DNA of 13,614 bases from JAZDHV01 sp043810355 (GTDB lineage Archaea > Nanobdellota > Nanobdellia > Woesearchaeales > JAGVYU01). Under the pieces are notes generated by a model. The model was not told the DNA's origin. It did no database searches and worked only from the letters and a program-made list of their open reading frames with translations. A program made the position numbers and the translations under genes. This document shows, in pieces, positions 7,973 through 13,614 of this stretch; position 1 is the stretch's first letter; every line of letters begins with the position of its first letter. The stretch lies in contig JBDROB010000043.1 in the NCBI GenBank assembly GCA_043810355.1, positions 1-13,614 on the forward strand, in the 5' to 3' direction.

Positions 7973-10441
7973 TCAATAAAAGCATGATGATGGATTTATG
8001 TCAAGGCAGCACTGTCCCTTATCATTGCAAAATCCATCATTGGGTAAACTTATTTGGCATTCTGAGTTTACTGTTTTATAATGATAATCATTATTTGATC
8101 CTCCACAACATTTTTGTAGAGAATTGCATCTGACTTGGATAAATACATCCTGATAATCCCTTAGATAAGGCTCATCCTTGTCTTCAACTATGACTCTGAC
8201 ATAATGATACCCTACATCTTCCCAAGTTGGTGTATAATTTGCATCTTTTCCAATAAACTTATCACTTGGATGCCCTGTCCATGGTATTGGATCAGATTCA
8301 TAAGTTCCATTATAATAATCTGATTCTTCCCAGACATTATTAGAAAATCCTCGACTACTGACATGAGCAAGTAAACTTCCTCCACTCACATGACTTCCTG
8401 ATCCAGAGCTTAATGTCCCTGCCAAATCAGTATATTCTTCCATAGTTGTATCATTCTTATAGATTTTGTTAGTAGTTAACCATCCCTCATATCTGTAATT
8501 CACTTCTTCATCATCTGGGTCAATTGCTCTTGGCAATATTCTGATTTTAGGTTTTGATGATGGTTCTGGTGTTATTATTATTTGTTTAGCCTCATCTCCT
8601 ACTCCTGGGAGAGTTCCAACAATATATGGTTGATATATTGAGCTTATAGTACTGGATCCTTCAAAAGCATAAGTATTTTCAATATAATCATCATAAGTGA
8701 TATTGTCATTTGGATTATCTGGTACTTTTCTGTCAATCAAGTCTAGTGCAGGCGCCCTGTTCTCTATTGAGAAAATGTATTCAAATGGTTTTTCATTGAC
8801 TGTTGAATTATAGTCAGTGATTGTGATAACTGATGCAGATTTGCAGTGTAAAGTTTCGTTATTTGATGGCATTATAGGATAAGATATACTAGTATAAAAT
8901 GAAGTATTGCAATAATAGTCTGAATATGTGTCTTCATGCTGTACTTCTCTAACATCAATCCTCATCCCTGATTTAAAACATGTAGAAATATTCTCTCTTG
9001 AATAATTGCCATCTGGAAGATTCACAAATTCTTTGCATGATTGGTTTAATCCAGTTGCTATTGATCCTTGGTCTAATCTAAAGAATATGTCTCTTGTTTC
9101 TTTTTCAACCAATGCCAAGACAAGGTCAAATATTTGTTTTAGCCTTGTTCTTTGCTTTATCTTGAATTCAAGTATTTTTGTAATAGGTGTTCCTCCCTTA
9201 ACTTTTACAGTCAAAGGAAAATAGTATAGCACAGTGATGTCTTCCTCTCCTATAAACACTTCTGGAGGTAATTCATCCATTATTGTAGAATCTGGTTGAA
9301 TGTCAAGGCTTAGATTATTTAAGAAAAATGAGGGATTCAGGTTATCTGTAAAGCATCTGTATACATTTTTGTTCAAAAATTCCTCAAGTTTTGATTCCAT
9401 TGAATTATTACCTATATTCATGAAATCATTAGGGCCTGATATTGATTTGTATGGACAATGTTCTCTTATTCCCAAATCTTCATATAATCCAGGTTCCTTA
9501 TTATAACACAACGAATTCATGGTATTTAAAAACTTGCCTAATGCCCTTTCAGAACTAGTAAGAACCCATGGATAATTTGTTCTGAATGATCCTTCATATG
9601 GCCAATTGACAGAATAATCAGGTTCATCAATTGCATATCTAGATGTTAATATTAATTGTTCTCCAAAAACATTATGATAAATAAGTGTATCATTATTAAA
9701 ATATCCAGGATAAAGATAAGGTACTGTCTGTTCTCCAAATTTATTGCAAAAAGCTGTATTAATACTTGGACATTTATTATCATATTTAGGCCCAAAAAAC
9801 TTATCCCCAGAAGGAAAATGGGTTAATTGTTTTTGATTATTATAATAACTGCTATCAACACCTCCAGACCTATAATTCAATGCTAAATAATCATTGGGAT
9901 AGTCTGAATATAATCTTCCTCCCTGCAACCCAAGAAGCTCAATGCCATCGCTTGTTACTTTTTCTATGCAATTCTGCATTAAGACTCTAACTTTTGAGCT
10001 TTCTAAAAAATCATCAAGCTTCATGTTAGCTTCTCTTTCGACTTCGCCGGATTTCATCTTATTTGTGTAATAGAAGAGCATCATGAATACTGCGGCAATT
10101 ACTATAAAAACAATTATGAACAAAGTCACTTGTGATTTTTTATTTTTCCTGACATAAAAGCCAGCCAGGAGTATAAGTATCAGGTATATTAAGAAAAAAA
10201 TATTAAAAAAAGAGATGCTTTTATCTTCAATCTGGATTCCATTGTCTTTTGCCTCTAGAGGGATGATTTTTGAAAATTCTCCATTAATAGTTATTTTATC
10301 CTCTAGGATATATTCAGAAAAGATTGATTTCTTAAGTATTTCTTCTGCATTTGCAGAATAGGCAGGGAATAATATTATGTTTGTGACTATCCAAATCATA
10401 ATAGCAATATTCACTGATTTTATGATATTATTTTTTCCCAT
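7973..10441 (-). CDS. Membrane-anchored surface protein with internal pilin-like segment, 822 aa
   Basis: I chose ATG at 10441, which has AAGG seven bases upstream; an in-frame TTG at 10456 would add five residues. Residues about 8-32 look like a signal peptide ending in YSANA. TINGEFSKIIP follows at 51-61. A second hydrophobic helix spans about 78-96, then RKNKKSQ, then a third (104-125, QVTLFIIVFIVIAAVF) that resembles the N-terminal hydrophobic helix of archaeal type IV pilin-like proteins. A conserved-looking CIE-x8-ELLGLQGG block follows at 158-175. The rest is extracytoplasmic, with many sequons, a PKD/cadherin-like region (DPDDEEVNYRYEG ... VIVEDKDEPYLRDY) near 635-770, and a C-terminal tail with eight cysteines in about 50 residues. 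I recall the QVTLF plus CIE/LLG.QGG arrangement from uncharacterised DPANN surface proteins. It sits between an RHH gene, which it overlaps, and the giant surface-protein gene. Function unknown; a role in anchoring or assembly is inferred. Confidence -1.
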   Translation of the reverse strand: MGKNNIIKSVNIAIMIWIVTNIILFPAYSANAEEILKKSIFSEYILEDKITINGEFSKIIPLEAKDNGIQIEDKSISFFNIFFLIYLILILLAGFYVRKNKKSQVTLFIIVFIVIAAVFMMLFYYTNKMKSGEVEREANMKLDDFLESSKVRVLMQNCIEKVTSDGIELLGLQGGRLYSDYPNDYLALNYRSGGVDSSYYNNQKQLTHFPSGDKFFGPKYDNKCPSINTAFCNKFGEQTVPYLYPGYFNNDTLIYHNVFGEQLILTSRYAIDEPDYSVNWPYEGSFRTNYPWVLTSSERALGKFLNTMNSLCYNKEPGLYEDLGIREHCPYKSISGPNDFMNIGNNSMESKLEEFLNKNVYRCFTDNLNPSFFLNNLSLDIQPDSTIMDELPPEVFIGEEDITVLYYFPLTVKVKGGTPITKILEFKIKQRTRLKQIFDLVLALVEKETRDIFFRLDQGSIATGLNQSCKEFVNLPDGNYSRENISTCFKSGMRIDVREVQHEDTYSDYYCNTSFYTSISYPIMPSNNETLHCKSASVITITDYNSTVNEKPFEYIFSIENRAPALDLIDRKVPDNPNDNITYDDYIENTYAFEGSSTISSIYQPYIVGTLPGVGDEAKQIIITPEPSSKPKIRILPRAIDPDDEEVNYRYEGWLTTNKIYKNDTTMEEYTDLAGTLSSGSGSHVSGGSLLAHVSSRGFSNNVWEESDYYNGTYESDPIPWTGHPSDKFIGKDANYTPTWEDVGYHYVRVIVEDKDEPYLRDYQDVFIQVRCNSLQKCCGGSNNDYHYKTVNSECQISLPNDGFCNDKGQCCLDINPSSCFY

Positions 10442-10697
10442 CTTTTTTCCTTGCAATCTTCAGGAATTCCTTCTCTTTTTTTCCGCTTATCATCAATGCC
10501 TCATCTAAAGAGATCATTTTCTCCTTGAACAGATATACAGAACCAGCTATTTTTAGTTGAGGGTTTACATCTAGCAATGTTCTGAATGCATCTTTGATAA
10601 CATCAGATCTTGAAGAATAATAGCCTGCCTCAATCAGAGAGGTTATCTGTTTTCTCATGATCTCAGGCAGTGAGAATGCCTCAACATTTCTTTTCAT
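10428..10697 (-). CDS. Ribbon-helix-helix (CopG/MetJ-type) DNA-binding protein, 89 aa
   Basis: Residues about 4-12 (NVEAFSLPE) fit the DNA-contacting beta strand. Residues 13-25 (IMRKQITSLIEAG) form the first helix and YYSSRSDVIKDAFRTLL the turn and second helix of an RHH fold; the 'G-YYSSRSDVI' signature is typical of archaeal CopG-like proteins. The C-terminal part (YLFKEKMISLDEALMISG then KKEKEFLKI) resembles the short helical module seen in UPF0175-like antitoxins, ending in a lysine-rich tail. ATG at 10697 has a weak GTGGT six to ten bases upstream. The stop codon lies inside the next gene, with an overlap of 14 bp from the chosen ATG, so the two are probably co-translated. It is either a local transcription regulator or an antitoxin-like protein, but no toxin gene is adjacent, which favours a regulator. 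Confidence -1.
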   Translation of the reverse strand: MKRNVEAFSLPEIMRKQITSLIEAGYYSSRSDVIKDAFRTLLDVNPQLKIAGSVYLFKEKMISLDEALMISGKKEKEFLKIARKKDGKK

Positions 10698-10709
10698 CTT
10701 ACCACTAAA

Positions 10710-10803
10710 AAATTAAAAAGGGCGCGGAAAACAGAAATCACCTAAAAGACCGCACCCCCACACATAAGTTGTTGAGTGATGATTTCTGTAAAACTGAGGT
10801 GAT
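10710..10803 (-). promoter_or_regulatory. Structured, pseudoknot-capable leader upstream of the RHH gene
   Basis: In the minus-strand RNA, GGGUGCGG (10757-10750) pairs with CCGCGCCC (10727-10720) in an 8-bp stem with one U-G wobble, followed at once by a U-rich run (10719-10708). In the plus-strand RNA the wobble becomes a C-A mismatch, which favours minus-strand function. The 22-nt loop contains UGAUUUCUGU (10740-10731), a perfect 10-base complement of upstream ACAGAAAUCA (10789-10780), and AGGUGAU (10743-10737), a perfect 7-base complement of AUCACCU (10803-10797). The two pairings share four loop bases and exclude one another. The GC-rich stem stands out in AT-rich surroundings. It could be a cis-regulatory switch, an attenuator/terminator after the flippase gene, or a small RNA. 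Confidence -1.
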
Positions 10804-10850
10804 ATATGTAAGTATAAACTATTTATAATATATTATAATTATTTATACAG

Positions 10851-10858
10851 ATATATTT
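10851..10858 (-). promoter_or_regulatory. Possible TATA box for the RHH/membrane-protein operon
   Basis: Minus-strand TAAATATA preceded by GAAAAGCT fits an archaeal BRE/TATA pair. Initiation would fall near 10830, giving a leader of roughly 130 nt that carries the whole pseudoknot-like element before the AUG at 10697. Several other TA-rich words lie between 10805 and 10850, so the exact box is uncertain. Confidence -1.
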
Positions 10859-10897
10859 AAGCTTTTCTATTTGAGAGAAAATCATCATCCAAGACTT

Positions 10898-10905
10898 AAA
10901 AGAAA
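10898..10905 (-). terminator. Possible U-tract terminator after the flippase gene
   Basis: Directly after the flippase stop codon (10908-10906) the minus strand reads TTTCTTTT, a short T-rich tract of the kind that supports archaeal termination. No stable hairpin is adjacent. The stronger hairpin plus T-run at 10757-10708 is an alternative end point. Confidence -1.
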
Positions 10906-12255
10906 TCATACTTTAAAAAAAGAAATGAGTGTATCAGTCACAACTTTGATGTCCTCTTTCATTATCAGCCTAAAATAGAACATCAGAGGGATGATGACAG
11001 CCAATAATAATATTCCATAATATTTCAAGAAAAAGGCTAAGGGTATGGATAATACCAATACATAGACCATCCAGAACTCCTTCAATAATCCCACTTTGTT
11101 CATCAGTAAGGTATATGCAGACAGATGCGCCAATAGGGTTGCAAAAACAATGCCAAATACTCCAAATTTAGGTATCAAAAAGATGTCCAGGGCAATGTTT
11201 ATCATCATCGCAAACAAGATTGGGATAAATGCTTTTCTGATTTCAAATCTTCCGGCATAATACGTATAGATTAGGTGATAGATGGCAAATAACTGTGCCC
11301 CTATCAGCAAAATGATGAAATACGCTTCCACATTATTGAAATAATTTGAAAAGAATATTCTTGTGATTAAGAAAATAAATGATGAAAGCATGACTGAGAT
11401 GATTATGGAGAAAAATAATGAGATCCTTATTGATCTTTTCAATATTGAGTAGGAAAGTTTTTCACTCTTAAAGACTGAGGATATTCTTGTCAATAGAAAC
11501 ATTGAGATTGTGAATGGGATCAGGTTGATTATGTTTGATAATGGCATGGCAATATTGTATAGTGCAACATTTCTAAAATTTGATAGCAATCCAAGTATTG
11601 ATGAATCGATCCAACCTATAAATAGGTAGGAATATGTTATTGCGCTGACAAAAACAGCATATTTTAGGTATTTTGAAAAAAAGATAATATTAATCTTTGG
11701 CTTAAGAAAGAACATTGTTTCCTTATAATTCATGATAATGATGATGATGCCTAATATGATATGTGTGATTGCATAAGATAAGACTATTCCTTCTGCACCT
11801 AATCTTAAGAACAAAAATACAAAAACTATTGGTATAGCCTGTAAAAGGGTCCTGAATAGCTGATAAAGATGATGCTTGTGTTTTGCTTGGTAGATGCCTA
11901 TGAAGAATGTCTGGAAATAAAAAAAGATTGACGAGATTGCCAATATCAAGATAGGGAAATTGTCTAAAAAGATAAGTATTCCAACTGATGAAAAGATTAA
12001 TGCAAAGAGCAGATAAAAATTAAATACTCCTGACAGCTTATGTTTGTATTGTATATAGAAAGGGACTATTGAATCAGGCAGCCCAAAACACATGAAAGCA
12101 GTGAAAATATAGAATATTGACAAGATAAATTTGGCCTTTCCATACTCATGCTCAGTGAATAGGTTTGCAAAAATAATCAAGAGTATATATGTAGCAATCT
12201 TTGAGATTATGCTGAGGATGGCATATCCGATTATTTCTTTTTTCCCCCTTGCCAT
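10906..12255 (-). CDS. Polysaccharide/oligosaccharide flippase (MOP superfamily, Wzx/RfbX-like), 449 aa
   Basis: The protein is hydrophobic almost throughout, with about a dozen membrane helices, matching the usual 400-500 residues and 12-14 helices of MOP-superfamily polysaccharide exporters. The N-terminus shows the family pattern: first helix (about 9-32), then FTEHEYGKAKF (33-43), where E-x-G after helix 1 is typical, then helix 2 ending in GLPDSIVPF. Charged residues are concentrated in short loops. The expected role is to flip a lipid-linked oligosaccharide or polysaccharide unit across the cytoplasmic membrane. ATG at 12255 lies about 25 bases from a TATA-like box, so the mRNA is probably leaderless. 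The divergent neighbour is a GT-C-type glycosyltransferase, which supports a role in envelope glycan or protein glycosylation. The substrate cannot be told from sequence. Confidence -1.
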   Translation of the reverse strand: MARGKKEIIGYAILSIISKIATYILLIIFANLFTEHEYGKAKFILSIFYIFTAFMCFGLPDSIVPFYIQYKHKLSGVFNFYLLFALIFSSVGILIFLDNFPILILAISSIFFYFQTFFIGIYQAKHKHHLYQLFRTLLQAIPIVFVFLFLRLGAEGIVLSYAITHIILGIIIIIMNYKETMFFLKPKINIIFFSKYLKYAVFVSAITYSYLFIGWIDSSILGLLSNFRNVALYNIAMPLSNIINLIPFTISMFLLTRISSVFKSEKLSYSILKRSIRISLFFSIIISVMLSSFIFLITRIFFSNYFNNVEAYFIILLIGAQLFAIYHLIYTYYAGRFEIRKAFIPILFAMMINIALDIFLIPKFGVFGIVFATLLAHLSAYTLLMNKVGLLKEFWMVYVLVLSIPLAFFLKYYGILLLAVIIPLMFYFRLIMKEDIKVVTDTLISFFKV

Positions 12256-12280
12256 AAGGATATGGACAATATATTCCTGC

Positions 12281-12288
12281 TTAAATAA
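12281..12288 (-). promoter_or_regulatory. TATA box of the flippase gene (leaderless transcript)
   Basis: Minus-strand TTATTTAA is centred about 30 bases before the ATG at 12255. With the usual archaeal spacing, transcription would start within a few bases of the ATG, and no Shine-Dalgarno sequence is visible, consistent with a leaderless mRNA. Confidence -1.
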
Positions 12289-12463
12289 GTTGCTAGTTTA
12301 AGAAATATATATTTGCCTCTCATTAAATCTAAAGGACTGCTGCTAGTATTTGTAAAATATTCTTGACTGCAGCATTCCATCATTCAAAGAATGAAAAAAC
12401 TACTATAATCAAGATTATTGTATGGAATATTATCTGCAAAGAATGTCAGCAATCTCAATAATG

Positions 12464-12473
12464 TTTATAAATA
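12464..12473 (+). promoter_or_regulatory. TATA box of the glycosyltransferase gene (leaderless transcript)
   Basis: TTTATAAATA is a near-consensus archaeal TATA box centred 25-26 bases before the ATG at 12494. Initiation would fall at or next to the start codon. No Shine-Dalgarno sequence is present, as expected for a leaderless mRNA. Confidence -1.
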
Positions 12474-12493
12474 TCTTTGATTTGCAATAAAGT

Positions 12494-13614
12494 ATGAAAA
12501 ACAAGATTAGGCTGTTCATTTTGCTTGTTGTCTTTTATTATATCTTTCTTTTCCTGGTATTTTACCCTCCTTTTTATGGTTCTCCAGACTCTCATCATTA
12601 TCTGAGGTCAGCCTTCCTGATGAAAAGTTCAGGTCTGATTGTCAATGACCCATTGCATAGTTTTGGGAATCATTTCAATGGGATTGGATTTGTGTCAAAA
12701 TACAATATTGGTGTTTCATTGATTTATCTTCCTTTTATATTATTTGGGTGGAAATTTGCATTTCTTAGTGGCCTTTTTCTGCATTTGATAGGGTTTATTT
12801 TCTTTTGGAAAATCATTAAAAAGCTGGATTATCCTGAGATTTATTCTCTTTTTTATCTTCTCTTCCCTCCTCTGACTTATTATAGCAGGATCTTGCTGTC
12901 TGAGATTGCATCAATCACATTTATCATTGCTGCAACATATTTTTACTTGAAAAACTCTCCAAGATCCAATGTGATTGCAGGAATGTTGTTTGGTTTCTCA
13001 ATCTTGATCAGATACACAAATGTTTTTATTGCAATCTCATTTTTATTGGTATCATTTTTCATAAAAAAAAGAAGATTTTATCCCCTTATTTTAGGCATGA
13101 TTCCTTTTATCATAATCATTTTATTGACAAACAATTATCTGTATGGGAGTATTTTCAGTACTGGTTATAGCCTTTCAGGTGAAACCCTGCTATTTTTTTC
13201 AAAAATCCCTTACAGGATTATTTTGTATTCTATTGCATTGTCAATTCTTTATCCAGGGATGATGTTTGCATTATTGTTTTATAAGAATAAGCTGAGATTT
13301 GAATTCTTGATCTCATTTGTGACATTGCTTTTTTTTTATTCAGCTGTCCATATTGGTGGTTTCCAGTTCAGATTGCTTGATCTGATGATTGCAACAAGAT
13401 ATTTAGCGCCTTTATTCCCTTTTTTTATCATTGCCTATATCCCATTTTACCGCAATATGATATTATTGTCAAGATTAAGCTTAAGATGGATAACCATTCT
13501 TGCAATTCTTGGATTAATTCTGATTTTGCCTTTCACATTTGCCATCCACAATAATTTCCTTTATGGAAGATTTGAGATCATGGAGTCTCTTGCAGAAAAC
13601 ATTCCCCCTAACTC
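12494..13614 (+). CDS. GT-C-type membrane glycosyltransferase (GT39/PMT-like), partial, C-terminus outside window
   Basis: 373 codons are visible before the right edge, with no stop. Residues 5-24 form the first membrane helix. It is followed by YGSPDSHHYLRS (28-39), the acidic first extracytoplasmic loop expected in GT-C enzymes, where D32 is the likely catalytic or metal-binding residue. LLSEIASITF around residue 137 matches the 'SE' motif at the start of a later helix in this superfamily, and FSILIRYTN around residue 173 matches the arginine-containing turn often seen there. About nine hydrophobic segments are visible. Such enzymes use polyprenyl-phosphate-linked sugars on the outer face of the membrane to modify glycans, lipids or proteins. 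The adjacent divergent flippase and the sequon-rich exported proteins fit a surface-glycosylation role. The specific substrate is unknown. Confidence -1.
   Translation, partial: MKNKIRLFILLVVFYYIFLFLVFYPPFYGSPDSHHYLRSAFLMKSSGLIVNDPLHSFGNHFNGIGFVSKYNIGVSLIYLPFILFGWKFAFLSGLFLHLIGFIFFWKIIKKLDYPEIYSLFYLLFPPLTYYSRILLSEIASITFIIAATYFYLKNSPRSNVIAGMLFGFSILIRYTNVFIAISFLLVSFFIKKRRFYPLILGMIPFIIIILLTNNYLYGSIFSTGYSLSGETLLFFSKIPYRIILYSIALSILYPGMMFALLFYKNKLRFEFLISFVTLLFFYSAVHIGGFQFRLLDLMIATRYLAPLFPFFIIAYIPFYRNMILLSRLSLRWITILAILGLILILPFTFAIHNNFLYGRFEIMESLAENIPPN

Larger units (their letters stand above)
12256..12493. other. Divergent intergenic region between flippase and glycosyltransferase genes
   Basis: This 238-bp stretch has no plausible gene. 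It carries a promoter at each end, one for each divergent gene. Between them is a small hairpin, TCATTC-AAA-GAATGA (12380-12394), and an inverted pair ATTCCAT (12374-12380) / ATGGAAT (12422-12428). These could be operator half-sites or chance palindromes in AT-rich DNA. Confidence -1.

Noticed and set aside
9006..9506. Two plus-strand open frames of about 70 codons
   Set aside because: They are antisense to the 822-residue membrane-protein gene, which has clear protein-like content.
10776..10804. C/D-box-like words on the plus strand: GTGATGA, then CTGA, then GGTGATA
   Set aside because: The spacing resembles C, D' and C' boxes, but no terminal D box (CTGA) follows at guide distance and the C' box is degenerate, so it is not a supportable C/D sRNA.
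10796..10811. Plus-strand GAGGTGAT followed by ATG TAA, a perfect ribosome-binding word with a start-stop codon pair
   Set aside because: It encodes nothing and faces away from all nearby genes; the GGTGAT word is better explained as part of the minus-strand pairing arms.
1..13614. CRISPR array, transposon ends, tRNA or rRNA genes
   Set aside because: No regularly spaced direct repeats, transposase-like frame, cloverleaf or rRNA-like sequence was seen on either strand.

Overview
The window looks like part of an AT-rich archaeal genome, most likely a DPANN-type lineage (Woesearchaeota/Pacearchaeota-like). This is inferred from archaeal TATA-type boxes placed so close to start codons that the transcripts should be leaderless, weak or absent Shine-Dalgarno sites, almost exclusive use of AGA/AGG for arginine, and a membrane protein with the 'QVTLFII' pilin-like hydrophobic segment and 'CIE...LLG.QGG' motif that I recall from surface proteins of these archaea. 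No rRNA, tRNA, CRISPR array or insertion sequence was found.

Layout from left to right. Positions 7857 down to 1 (minus strand) are one uninterrupted reading frame of at least 2,619 codons that runs off the left edge. It encodes a giant secreted protein with a signal peptide, a cysteine-rich N-terminal third with calcium-binding loops, and a long series of Ig-like/fibronectin-like modules. A 115-bp gap with a possible promoter separates it from an 822-residue membrane-anchored protein (10441-7973, minus). That gene overlaps the end of a small ribbon-helix-helix (RHH) DNA-binding protein gene (10697-10428, minus). Upstream of the RHH gene lies a 200-bp gap holding a GC-rich hairpin whose loop can pair with two different upstream segments, a pseudoknot-like leader. 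Next are a polysaccharide/lipid-linked oligosaccharide flippase (12255-10906, minus), a divergent 238-bp promoter region, and a GT-C-type membrane glycosyltransferase (12494 onward, plus) that is cut by the right edge.

The genes read as a cell-envelope neighbourhood. The flippase and the GT-C enzyme fit lipid-linked sugar assembly and transfer outside the membrane. The two large exported proteins are rich in N-X-S/T sequons and could be acceptors. The RHH gene, translationally overlapped with the 822-residue protein and preceded by a structured leader, may regulate the surface-protein genes. The two exported proteins also share a short motif (NG-x-FSKIIP) shortly after their signal peptides, which suggests they are handled by the same export or assembly partner. 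This combined cassette (structured leader, RHH protein, pilin-like anchored protein, giant Cys-rich/Ig-like protein) is the best candidate here for an undescribed system; its function is inference.
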